From: Spraguea lophii
Lineage: Eukaryota; Microsporidia; Spragueidae
Direction of reading: 5' to 3'
Length of the DNA: 64,000 nt
Assembly (NCBI GenBank): GCA_001887945.1
Contig: LDOQ01000016.1
Span: 1-64,000, forward strand
This document shows, piece after piece, positions 41,784 through 51,729 of the stretch (positions are counted from its first letter, which is position 1; each line of letters starts with the position of its first letter). The notes under the pieces were generated by a model. The model ran no database searches. It was not told where the DNA came from and saw only the letters and a program-made list of their open reading frames with translations. Both the position numbers and the translations under genes were made by a program.

Positions 41784-42002
41784 TAGATGATGATATAGAT
41801 ATTAAGTGGTAGTATAGATATTAAGATAATATTAAAGTAATAAGGTAATAACTGATATTAAAGTAATAATAATAACACATAATACAATACAAAAATATAA
41901 TAAAACAATAAAATAAAAATATAATAATAAAAATAATTCTTTTATAAAATTTATTTAATATCCTTTACTGATAATTAAAATATAAATTATTATCATTTAT
42001 AA

Positions 42003-44201
42003 TTATTGTAGTATAGGACCTATCCATTCCCATACACTTACTCTTTCTTCTTCTTCCATAACACTCTTCTTTAAAATATTAGAATTATTATTAACATAAA
42101 AACATACTCTATCCCATACACTCTTAATATCAATATTAATATTGTTAGTAATATTGTTAGTAATATTATCATTAATATATTCATTGATATTATAATTATT
42201 ACCATTGGTATCTAAATAATCTATAATCTGTATAATCTTAAGATATCCTTTTATTCCATATCTTCTACTATCTATAGCTCTTCTTTGTAATATATCTATT
42301 ATATCTTTATAATATTTATATGCTACCCTATCTTTCTCTTTTCTACTCTCTCTTCTATGTCTATATATTACATAGAATATATAATTTATTATTAAGAGTA
42401 TCAAAGGTATAAATATATAATAAAATAATAGATTATAGAGATAAGAGAAATATATAGATAATATAAATACATTACCAGTATAATAATATATATTATCTTC
42501 TACCATTATATCTTTATCTCTCTCTACCATATCAAGTATATCATTTATAATATTATCATTAATACTAGTAATATTGTTATTAGTAGTATTGTTATTAATA
42601 GTATTGTTGTTAATGGTATTATTATTATTGGTAATATTATTATCATTTATATTCTTACCATCCTTATCATTCTCGCCACTCCTACCACTCTCACTACGCC
42701 TATCACCATTATCTCTCTTATCATTATCATTTGTATCACATGTATTATCATCTATACTAGAATGAATATAATCTATTATATCATTATAAGATAATCCTAT
42801 ATTCTTATTAAGATTATAATCATATTCCATCCTTCTTCTTTCTATCATATATTTAATATCTTTATAAATATTATTATTATTTATATTCTCTATATTCTTA
42901 TAAGTATCTATATGTTTACTCTTAAAGATATAATTATATAATAGTATAATAGAATATAATATTATATTGATTATTCTAAGTATCGTACTCTTAATAAAAT
43001 ATATTATAATATTTATTATATTATATTTATATAACAATATTAATAATAATAATGATATAATGAAATATATTATCTTCTTATAATAATATATACTAGTATT
43101 GTTTATAGTATTATTATTGTTGTTATTTGATTTAGGGTTAGTATAGGTTATGTTATTATTATTCCTATTATGGTTTATACTCTTATCATTCATACTCTTA
43201 TCCCTATTATTATTTATAGATTTATTATCACATATAGATTTATTGTAATCTTCTGTTAGAGATCTATTAAGCCTATCAAGTATATCATTCTTTATTCTAC
43301 TATCTTTAATATTTATTCTTTCTTTTTTTATTTCATTGTAATTATATTTATTACCCTCGCTTAAACTTCTTTCTCTTCTATTTATTGTATTATGTTCATA
43401 GAATGGATTATCTTTATTATCATATTTATTATTAATATTTCTTATAACACTTTTATCTTCTTTCATTTGATTCTTTATTATTTTATCTTTGATAATATTT
43501 ATATATTCCTTCTTTGTTAGATTATCATTTATAATTATATTATTATCTAAGAGTATCTTTCTAAGCTCTATAACGGTTAGAATATTAAAATCATAATTAT
43601 CTTTTAAATATTCTTTCTTAGGAATATTAGATATTTCTATCATCTCTTTATTATTTATATCTATAGTATTTTTATTATAAGAATTTATATTATTATTTAT
43701 ATCTATAGTTTTTTTATTATCATTATTAATTTGTTTAGAGGTAATAGATATTTTTTTTATTTTTATATTTTCAGGTTCTAATTCCATAGAATTATTATTC
43801 AATGGTATACTACTGTTATTATACTCTTTATATTTATTATTAGAAGATAAAGTATCTATTCTATGCTTAATATCCTTTCTTATTTTTTCTTTGTTATCTT
43901 TATTAATATTAGTATTCATATTACTATTGTTATCTTCTTTATCTTTATCTCTATCACCATATCTATTACTATTATCATCATTATTATTATCTTCTTCATT
44001 TATATTATATTTTTTTACTACTACAAAACCATCATCTTTCTCTTTATTTTTTATATCCTGACTTTCTTTTATACTTTTATTTTTCAATGTTTGTTTGTAT
44101 AATCGCATAAACACATCCTTTTTTGTATTTATGGGTGGAATATCAACAACATTATTTTCTTGAAGAAATTCTATAATCTCTTTTTTTGTTAATCTTTTCA
44201 T
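42003..44201 (-). CDS. MAN1/Heh-type inner nuclear membrane protein
   Basis: The 732-residue protein begins with a helix-extension-helix (LEM-like) domain ('MKRLTKKEIIEFLQENNV', 'TKKDVFMRLYKQ'), which in Src1/Heh1/MAN1 proteins contacts chromatin. A second similar unit is at about 208-245 ('LTVIELRKILLDNNIII'). A long hydrophobic stretch (about 372-425) is followed by a polar, Asn-rich region and another membrane segment (about 577-605). The C-terminal 120 residues resemble the MSC winged-helix domain and end in 'VSVWEWIGP', a strong signature of that domain. AACCC is at 44205-44209, three bases before the ATG. It faces UAP1 across 219 bases. Asn-rich inserts are frequent. The exact number of membrane passes is uncertain. 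Confidence 0.75.
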   Translation of the reverse strand: MKRLTKKEIIEFLQENNVVDIPPINTKKDVFMRLYKQTLKNKSIKESQDIKNKEKDDGFVVVKKYNINEEDNNNDDNSNRYGDRDKDKEDNNSNMNTNINKDNKEKIRKDIKHRIDTLSSNNKYKEYNNSSIPLNNNSMELEPENIKIKKISITSKQINNDNKKTIDINNNINSYNKNTIDINNKEMIEISNIPKKEYLKDNYDFNILTVIELRKILLDNNIIINDNLTKKEYINIIKDKIIKNQMKEDKSVIRNINNKYDNKDNPFYEHNTINRRERSLSEGNKYNYNEIKKERINIKDSRIKNDILDRLNRSLTEDYNKSICDNKSINNNRDKSMNDKSINHNRNNNNITYTNPKSNNNNNNTINNTSIYYYKKIIYFIISLLLLILLYKYNIINIIIYFIKSTILRIINIILYSIILLYNYIFKSKHIDTYKNIENINNNNIYKDIKYMIERRRMEYDYNLNKNIGLSYNDIIDYIHSSIDDNTCDTNDNDKRDNGDRRSESGRSGENDKDGKNINDNNITNNNNTINNNTINNNTTNNNITSINDNIINDILDMVERDKDIMVEDNIYYYTGNVFILSIYFSYLYNLLFYYIFIPLILLIINYIFYVIYRHRRESRKEKDRVAYKYYKDIIDILQRRAIDSRRYGIKGYLKIIQIIDYLDTNGNNYNINEYINDNITNNITNNINIDIKSVWDRVCFYVNNNSNILKKSVMEEEERVSVWEWIGPILQ
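43132..43150 (-). repeat. Telomere-like 19-mer in the MAN1/Heh gene
   Basis: The coding strand reads TAACCTATACTAACCCTAA, encoding ITYTNPK in an Asn-rich segment just before the membrane region. It is identical over 19 bases to MSH6 copy 1. Confidence 0.72.
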
Positions 44202-45265
44202 TAAGGGTTAAAATATTATGATATATTAATATATTATAAAATAAATGGTATTAATATGGTATATTCTTTATTATTAGTTGCTAATATGTTTATGTTGGTT
44301 GTTAATATGATATATTTTTATTTTGTTTATCATTGGTTATTATTCTTTATTGCTATTTTATTTATTTAATATATATATATCATCTATTATAATATATAAT
44401 TAATATTCATTATATCTATTTCTATTATATCTATTTCATATTAATTATACATTCTAAATTATATTTGTTTCATGAAATATTTTATGTTTATAATTAATAA
44501 ATGCTGTATAATAATTATATTAATTTTACATTATACTCCAGAACGTTAGAATTTATCTGTATAATACATATAAATATTACCATTATAATTTCTATAATGA
44601 TAATATCTTTTTTTTTAAACATAAGAAAATTTATTTAAGATACATTATTTTTTCTATACAATTAATTATATTTAATATCTTTTTATAAAATAATATTAAT
44701 TAAATTAATAACAATATAAAAACAATTGAAAAAATATGTAATATTCTAATTTAACAATAATAACATATACAAATTCATAATATTACATTATTACAATATT
44801 TATGATTTGGTATTTAAAATAATTCTAATATACATAATGAGTAATATGTATATTGTATAATGATAATATTTATTTTATATTAATCATATTTTTATATTTT
44901 TGGTTGTAATCCTTTATCATATTTTATTGGGGTAAAAAATAATGAATATTTTTTATAATAAAATAATATTTTAATATATAACAATTAAATATTCTTTTAT
45001 ATAAAACAATTAAGTGTTATTATATGTATTAATAATTTATTATAAAATAATATAATATAAATCATCAATATAAAAAACTATTAACAAAATACAATATATT
45101 AAATATTTAATAAAACCTATATAGAATATTAAATTATTATTTTATTATAAATTATTAATACATGAAATATATTCTATTATGTTTAATATTTTATATTTAT
45201 TTTAATTGTATTTATAAGTTTAATTAAATATATTTTTATAATATTTTTTATTCTTCTTTGTAATA
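44202..45265. other. AT-rich gap with a SINE relic
   Basis: A reverse SINE relic is recognisable at about 44500-44575 ('TACTCCAGAACGTTAGAATT' against the SINE's GCTCCAGAGTGTTAGGATT). The rest is low-complexity ATTAAT-type sequence without a gene. Confidence 0.45.
44500..44575 (-). mobile_element. SINE relic, copy I
   Basis: The match to the consensus runs from the CTGTATA block to the CTCCAGAACGTTAG block. Short, and strongly AT-drifted. Confidence 0.45.
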
Positions 45266-45475
45266 ATGTTATATTTTTTGTTTTTAGATATTATATTTTG
45301 TACATATTTCAAATGGTTAAAATCTATTTTTAAAGCACAGAAAAGATATAAGGTTGGGCGTTTGGTGGATAATTATCAAAAATCGAAATGTGAAAAATCT
45401 AAAAAAATAGATAATATAAAAAATAATGATGATGATGATGAGTATGAAAAATATATATTATTAAATATTATGTAA
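45266..45475 (+). CDS. Small hypothetical protein, possible membrane anchor
   Basis: A 69-codon frame encodes a hydrophobic start ('MLYFLFLDIIFCTYF'), a basic middle and an acidic end ('DDDDEYEKYILL'). The change from hydrophobic to basic to acidic is more protein-like than the shadows in this AT-rich DNA, but there is no homologue I know and no C-rich start motif. A partial duplication of its 3' end follows. It might be a small secreted or membrane protein, or chance. Confidence 0.3.
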   Translation: MLYFLFLDIIFCTYFKWLKSIFKAQKRYKVGRLVDNYQKSKCEKSKKIDNIKNNDDDDEYEKYILLNIM

Positions 45476-45486
45476 AATATAATGAT

Positions 45487-45556
45487 AAAAGATTGATAGT
45501 GAATATATATTATGAGAAATATTAAAATAGAAAAAGATTGAGAGTGAATATATATT
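45487..45556 (+). repeat. Direct repeat after the small ORF
   Basis: AAAAGATTGATAGTGAATAT (45487-45506) recurs as AAAAGATTGAGAGTGAATAT (45532-45551). The stretch TATTATGTAAAATATAA at the ORF end recurs near 45563. This is a small local duplication of the 3' end. Confidence 0.6.
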
Positions 45557-45701
45557 GTTGAATGTTATGTAAAATATAAAGAAAGGAATTATGGTTGTGT
45601 TATTACGAGAAATATAATTATAATTAAATTTTAATAATAATATATTTTATATTCTTATATATTTTTTAACATATATCTTATATTCTGCTTACTTCATTAA
45701 T

Positions 45702-46079
45702 TTAATTGGTTACATAATAATTATAACAAAATATATTTGAACATTTTCCCTTCTTTCTTTTTTTAATACAACATTTTGATTTTTTACCAAAACATCCAAC
45801 ATCCGTATCTTCTTCATAAAACGCTGGTTGAATATTTTTTTCATAAGATTTACATTTTTCAAATTCAGAAAGAAATTTTTTAAATATTATAACAGCCTTA
45901 CACACAGTCTTATCCACTTCATTTTTATTGTAATTTTTATTTTCAATATAATTTTTTATATTTTTTATTTCTTCCTTGGTTATTTGGGAATATTCTACAT
46001 TTAATTTATATAATATATCATTGTAAGTATTAGTAGATATACAAATATTGTAATAAAAAATAATAGAAAATAAAAACAT
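45702..46079 (-). CDS. Small cysteine-rich secreted protein, orphan
   Basis: The 125-residue product starts with a probable signal peptide ('MFLFSIIFYYNICIST'), followed by a charged helical part and a Cys-rich basic end with seven Cys in the last 60 residues ('GCFGKKSKCCIKKRKKGKC'). Even spacing of Cys and the secretion signal suggest a small secreted protein, possibly released into the host cell or spore wall. No family is recognised. No C-rich motif precedes the start, as with the other secreted orphans in the window. Confidence 0.62.
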   Translation of the reverse strand: MFLFSIIFYYNICISTNTYNDILYKLNVEYSQITKEEIKNIKNYIENKNYNKNEVDKTVCKAVIIFKKFLSEFEKCKSYEKNIQPAFYEEDTDVGCFGKKSKCCIKKRKKGKCSNIFCYNYYVTN

Positions 46080-46347
46080 ATGTAATAATAAATATTATAT
46101 TATATAGTTTATATTAAATAATATATTAAATAATATTTAATTGGTTTCTAGGTATTTCAGGTATAATTTAATATAATTAATTTATATTAATATATTTTAT
46201 AGAATCTAGAATTGAAATATTGTTAATTAATTATATTATTTAATTAATATATTTAATTATATTGATAGTTAGAATAAATATAAGTTTATTAAATATTTCT
46301 ATAATCATTATAATTTTTAATGTATTTTATTATTACTATGTTTTTAA
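46080..46347. other. AT-rich 5' flank of the secreted protein gene
   Basis: Nothing recognisable; low-complexity AATTAATTATAT-type sequence. Confidence 0.35.
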
Positions 46348-46825
46348 AATGGAACTTTTATTAATAGATGTTTCCTGTCCAGTTATAACTTATTATGATT
46401 TATAATATAAAAAAAATTATCTATGATTTATAATATTTGGTTGTACGTTTAAACTTGTATTAGCTGTGTTCGTTACATATATACATTAATTCCATTTTAA
46501 TTTATATTCCAAAATGTTATGAATTTGCGTATGTTACATACAACCACACTCAGTTTTTTTTTGAGATTCCTAACCTATTTTTTAGCATAATAATTGTCAA
46601 ATTACCAATCAATATAGAGATTACAATTAAGTTAACTAATCGCTATTTTATCTTATAATTGGGTTACTGTACAGAATATTTAGAAAGTTATTCTATCGAA
46701 TATACATAGTTAATCAAATATTTACTCTTATTCTTGTTGAAATATTTTTCTAAACGCGAGATTCAGATCAACTAAGCCTAATATTTAATTAATATCCCAT
46801 AATCATTGTATTAAATAAGTTTATG
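46348..46825 (-). mobile_element. tRNA-derived SINE, copy F (decayed, reverse)
   Basis: On the minus strand the order of blocks matches the consensus: an eroded head (near 46760-46820, 'GATCTGAATCTCGCGTTTAG'), the body 'TAATCTCTATATTGATTGGT' (near 46605), the block 'CGTTCATAACATTTTGGAAT'-like sequence (near 46515), and 'GGACAGGAAACATCTATTAA' corresponding to the CGGCCAGGAAGCTTTGATAA tail (near 46370). The B box is destroyed. It lies between two divergent genes. Confidence 0.68.
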
Positions 46826-47115
46826 AAAACTTGGCGTTTGTAAAAAACTACTATGTATATTATTTTTAATATAAGAAATTATCATATATATTATTATTTT
46901 TAATATAAAAAATAATATTAAGATTCATTATTATTATTACGATACAATTATTATAAACTTTTCCCATCCATCAAATCAATTTTTGTATATTAAATATAAT
47001 AAATTATTAAATATTAATACTCATACATATTTTGATGATAGAATATAATACTTATCAATTATTATTAAATATCAAATAAAATTTTGTTCATGCATAAATA
47101 TATTTTTATTTGTTA
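46826..47115. other. AT-rich 5' flank of the TOG gene
   Basis: No gene recognised. The start motif ACCC lies at 47115-47118. Confidence 0.35.
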
Positions 47116-47124
47116 CCCTTAATT

Positions 47125-50100
47125 ATGCAACAATTTGAAGGTCTCTCTATAGAAGAACCCCTTAAACTACTCTTACTTAACAAAGATTGGAAAGAAAGAA
47201 AAGAAGGATATATACAACTTAGAACATTATGGGAAAACAATCCAGATGGTTATCATATCTTAATACCTATTCTTCTTAAAGAGAGTGCAGTACCTGCATT
47301 AGAAGCAGCTATAGATTGTTTAATATGTATAAATAAACCTATACCACAGTTATTGGGTTTTATATCAAATATAAAAATCAAAGATAAAATAAAACAACAT
47401 ACAATAAAATATTATAGTAAGTTTGTAAATGATATAAATAAAATATTGATATCGAAAAATATAAAGAATATAGTGGCTATGTTGGAAACATTGATAGATA
47501 TCATAGCGTATAATACATATGATATAGATGAGGAGATAAAAAATAAATTGTGTATATTGTTACAACATCAGGATAAGAAGGTAAGAAGTAAAACAATAGA
47601 ATTCATAGTGCAGATGTATAAGAAAGAGGGTGATAGTATATTTTCATATTTAGAAGGCATAAAACCTATAGTAAAGAAAGAGATAGAAGAAGAAATAAAT
47701 AAAATCAAAGATAATACTGATAATACTCGTGATGATACAGTTAATAGCAATATTGATAATAACAATACGTATAATAACACTGACAATAACAATACTGACA
47801 TCACTAGTAATATAGTTAATAACAACATTCATACTAATCATGATAATGATAATACAGATAAATTTATAATTGAAGAAAAGAAACCAAGTCCAAGTTCTAA
47901 AGTATTTCCTAAGAATGATATTTCTATAAAAAGTATAGATAACCATATAAATAAAAATAAAATAGATATACCAGGAGAAATGTATCCAGATATACAATTG
48001 CTTACAAGTGACAATTGGAAAGAGAGAGTGGGTGTTTTAGAAAAAATAAAAGAATTAACTATGAAATATAAATTAACAGAAGAAATAATGATAATGGTAT
48101 CAAAGAGATTATCAGATATTAATATCCAAGCGTTGGCTCTTAGTGTAGAAATATTAAAATTGAATAGTAATGATATTTCTAATAATCTGAAAAGAAATAT
48201 TATTATTCTTTTGATAACAAGACTAAAAGAGAAGAAAGCGTCTTTAATAGAAAGTATATTAGAGCTTATGTTATTAATGGATACTGAGATGGATATTATT
48301 TCTAACCATCTGAAAGATAAGAATCCTGAAATAAGAAAAAATTTAATTATATTTCTTAGAAGAATGAATACATCTGATGTTTTGGAAAATGTAAAAATAT
48401 GTTTAAATGATCAGATAGGTGCAGTGAGAGAATTGGCTATGGAATATTTTGCAGAGAAAATAATTAAGAATGAAAATAATAGAAAATATATAAATGGTGT
48501 AGATGACATAAAAATAAAAAGAATAAATAAAATTATAGAAAGTAAGAGAAATAATTTAAAGATTGAAAATAAAATAGAAATAAAAAAATGTGTAAACGAT
48601 GGTAGTAAAGTAATAGATTTAAAAATGGAGAATAAAATAACAAATAGAAATAATGATAAGACAACTATGAAAAGTAAAATGAATAATGAAAGAACACCTG
48701 TGAGAAATAAAATGAATAATGATAAACCACTTATAAGAAATAATGATAGAACGCCTATAAAAAATAAAAGAAAAATTATCATAGACGGTAACATAGATGA
48801 ATATAAAAATATTATTTTTAGAATGGATGATTGTAATAAAATAAAATCAATGTTCTATGAAAAATATTCTTTTTTAAAAGAAAGAGAATGGAATAAAAGA
48901 TTGGAAGGGATAAATCATAATATAGAAGAAATGAAAGAAGAATCTATAAATGATATTATAATATTTATTTATGCGCATAATGATAGTGTATTCCAAGTAA
49001 CTCAAAAACTCTATGATCTAATTAATATGGTTAAAATAATAGAAAGTGGTAAAAATCTTGTATTTTTATTTTTAAGATTATTAGAAGTAAGATTTAATGA
49101 TATAAAATTAAGAAGTAAAATTATATTGTTTCTTTTGGAATTAACGAACGAATATAAAAATATGGTTTTAAATTTTATATTATATTATATTAAACAGAAA
49201 AAGAAAGGAAAAGGATTTTCTGATGGTATAAAAATATTAAAAGAAATATTGAAAAATATTACTATTGAAGATAAATTTATATTTGAGAAATATACAGGAG
49301 TAGAAAAAGAACAAATAAAAGAAATAGAAGAAATTATAGGAAGTAAACATGATAAATATAATGAATCTTTAGAAATACCACAGGATACTAACAATTTTAT
49401 AAGAAATGATTCAGAAAATGATAAACAAACAAATATCCATGCAAACAAACAAACAATTAAAAGTATAAATATAGAAGAAGAAAGAAAAATTAGTAGAGAA
49501 GCTTTTAATAAAAATATATTCTTAGAGATAAATGGTGATAGAGAAAAGAATGGAGATGAAAATAATATATTTACACAACAATTCCTTGAAAGAATTAAAT
49601 ATGGTGAAGATATACGTTCTTTATTTGATTCTGTAGATAAAATACTAGTAAGTGATATTATTCTTAAATATTTCTATAAAGATAATTTAACAGATAAATA
49701 TTATTTTAATAATTTAATAATATATTTCATAGAGAAAAATTATATCCTATCAGATTATGAATTAAAAATGATAATAAAAATTATAATTAATAATAAATGG
49801 TATAATACATTAGAAGGAATAGAAAAAATATACCCATTATCTAAATTATTTAATATTTATCAAAGTTTAATACTAAGCTATTATGATAACAATACAACGT
49901 TGAATAGAAATAAAGATGAAATGAAAAATAATATTTTATACGATGGTAATTCTACCAATGAAACAAAAAGCTTTATTATTTTACCAGAAAATATAAAAAT
50001 AATTAATAAAATTTTAGAACAGATAGTTAATCTTATAAAAAGAACTGGAAGTTTCAGAGGAAATATAAATTTTTATAAAAAACTAAAAGATATAGAAGAA

Positions 50101-51525
50101 ATAGATAATAATCTTATAAATATAATTATTAAAAGTAAAGTAGATGATTTATTAGTAAGAAATAATTATAATTCATTTATTTCACCAATGAAAAAAAGAA
50201 TGAATATTAAAAAAAATATAGAAGAAATAGAAGAAAACATTAGTAGAATATCAATACATGAAGATAATGATGAAAGTATACATAATAATGAAGCTAATGA
50301 TGAATTAATTAATAAATTAACAGAAGATAATATGGATAATAAAGTTACTATTACATTCCCTAAATCCAATAAAGAATCACATGACATAAATATTTCTAAA
50401 CAACACACTGAAAATACACCCACAGCCAATATGCCTATAGATAATAATAACAATACTTCTAAATATATTGTTAATGATGATAATACTAATAAATATATTG
50501 TTAATGATGATAATGACAAGCATATTATTAATATTAACAACAATATTACCACCACTACCAATAATAATAATACCATTACTACTAACAACGATAATAACAC
50601 TACGAATATAAATAATATTTTTATAGAAGAATTTAATAGTAATACAGATACTAATATAAATATAGAAGATATTCTTAATAATTTAATAGATAAAGATATT
50701 AGAGTTAGTATCAATAATCTTAATAGATTATATTCTATAGCAGTATCAGATATAAAGATATTATATTTTATTAGTAATTCTATCATTAATTCTATATTAA
50801 TACAATTAAAAGATAAAAATTATAAAGATAATATAACACAGTATAGCAGTGATATAGAAGATATAAATATATTTAATACATTGATATTTAATATTTTAAT
50901 TATCCTCAGTAAAGAACCTTTATTTCTTTTAGAATTAAGTTCTAATACTTTACATAAATTATTTCAAGAAATGATAAGATTAGAAAATATAGATATATTA
51001 ATTAATCTTATAAATAATATAACAGTAGAAACTGTATTATCAATATATTTATCATTATTATCTGATAATACTTTAAATGAAGAAGTAATTATTTATTGTA
51101 TTAATATTCATAAAGAGAAATTTAAAGAGATTATTGAATGTAATAGAATAGAATATAATAAAGATAATGAAGTATGTAATAGAATAGAATATAATAAAGA
51201 TAATAAATATACTGGGTATAATAATAATACTAAAATAATGATAGATAATGTATTGTATGTTCTTAAGAAATTCTTAGATAAAAATTATATAAATTTGATA
51301 AAGAAAGAAAATATATTTAAAACAATAAAATTATATATAAAAAATATAATAGATCTTATTAACAATGATATTTCAAATGATAATATTAAAAATATTATAG
51401 AAGAATATAAAATAGATGGATATCTTAAAATATTAGTAGAAAATATTTATAATAAAGAATTAGATTATGATTGTATTAGAAATAAAATAAAAAATAGGAT
51501 GGATGAAGTTAATAAAAGGATATAA
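47125..51525 (+). CDS. XMAP215/Stu2-type microtubule polymerase (TOG domains)
   Basis: The 1466-residue protein starts with a TOG1-like HEAT array ('LLLNKDWKERKEGYIQLRTL'; 'LLQHQDKKVRSKTIEFIVQM'; 'LEGIKPIVKKEIEEEINKI'), which matches the XMAP215 family more closely than CLASP. A second TOG-like array starts near residue 295 ('LLTSDNWKERVGVLEKIKEL') and continues with repeated helical pairs to about 450. After a basic linker (about 470-550) a further helical domain begins with 'LKEREWNKRLEGINHNIEEM'. The C-terminal third has an Asn-rich stretch (about 1105-1165) and another helical domain. These proteins add tubulin at plus ends and at spindle poles. The start at 47125 follows ACCC at 47115-47118 by six bases. 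Imp4 follows in the same direction. Confidence 0.75.
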   Translation: MQQFEGLSIEEPLKLLLLNKDWKERKEGYIQLRTLWENNPDGYHILIPILLKESAVPALEAAIDCLICINKPIPQLLGFISNIKIKDKIKQHTIKYYSKFVNDINKILISKNIKNIVAMLETLIDIIAYNTYDIDEEIKNKLCILLQHQDKKVRSKTIEFIVQMYKKEGDSIFSYLEGIKPIVKKEIEEEINKIKDNTDNTRDDTVNSNIDNNNTYNNTDNNNTDITSNIVNNNIHTNHDNDNTDKFIIEEKKPSPSSKVFPKNDISIKSIDNHINKNKIDIPGEMYPDIQLLTSDNWKERVGVLEKIKELTMKYKLTEEIMIMVSKRLSDINIQALALSVEILKLNSNDISNNLKRNIIILLITRLKEKKASLIESILELMLLMDTEMDIISNHLKDKNPEIRKNLIIFLRRMNTSDVLENVKICLNDQIGAVRELAMEYFAEKIIKNENNRKYINGVDDIKIKRINKIIESKRNNLKIENKIEIKKCVNDGSKVIDLKMENKITNRNNDKTTMKSKMNNERTPVRNKMNNDKPLIRNNDRTPIKNKRKIIIDGNIDEYKNIIFRMDDCNKIKSMFYEKYSFLKEREWNKRLEGINHNIEEMKEESINDIIIFIYAHNDSVFQVTQKLYDLINMVKIIESGKNLVFLFLRLLEVRFNDIKLRSKIILFLLELTNEYKNMVLNFILYYIKQKKKGKGFSDGIKILKEILKNITIEDKFIFEKYTGVEKEQIKEIEEIIGSKHDKYNESLEIPQDTNNFIRNDSENDKQTNIHANKQTIKSINIEEERKISREAFNKNIFLEINGDREKNGDENNIFTQQFLERIKYGEDIRSLFDSVDKILVSDIILKYFYKDNLTDKYYFNNLIIYFIEKNYILSDYELKMIIKIIINNKWYNTLEGIEKIYPLSKLFNIYQSLILSYYDNNTTLNRNKDEMKNNILYDGNSTNETKSFIILPENIKIINKILEQIVNLIKRTGSFRGNINFYKKLKDIEEIDNNLINIIIKSKVDDLLVRNNYNSFISPMKKRMNIKKNIEEIEENISRISIHEDNDESIHNNEANDELINKLTEDNMDNKVTITFPKSNKESHDINISKQHTENTPTANMPIDNNNNTSKYIVNDDNTNKYIVNDDNDKHIININNNITTTTNNNNTITTNNDNNTTNINNIFIEEFNSNTDTNINIEDILNNLIDKDIRVSINNLNRLYSIAVSDIKILYFISNSIINSILIQLKDKNYKDNITQYSSDIEDINIFNTLIFNILIILSKEPLFLLELSSNTLHKLFQEMIRLENIDILINLINNITVETVLSIYLSLLSDNTLNEEVIIYCINIHKEKFKEIIECNRIEYNKDNEVCNRIEYNKDNKYTGYNNNTKIMIDNVLYVLKKFLDKNYINLIKKENIFKTIKLYIKNIIDLINNDISNDNIKNIIEEYKIDGYLKILVENIYNKELDYDCIRNKIKNRMDEVNKRI

Positions 51526-51729
51526 TATATGTGATGATATTGTATTATTATGCTATTGGTGAAAGTGATATTGTTATATTATTATGGTATTGGTGATATT
51601 ATTTCTAAGAATCATATCATCTTACTATAATATCACTCATAACAATATTATTATACCATATCTAAAAAAAATAAGATTAAATAAATAAGAATTATAATTA
51701 TTTTTTATTCTTTTTTTATTTTACCCTCA
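51526..51729. other. Gap between TOG gene and Imp4 with inverted-repeat sequence
   Basis: GTGATATTGTTAT (near 51565) and AATATCACTCATAACAATATT (near 51629) are partly complementary. It recalls the GGTGAT-type 3' elements after the cullin and Spt5 genes. It ends with TTTTACCCTCA before the Imp4 ATG. Confidence 0.35.
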
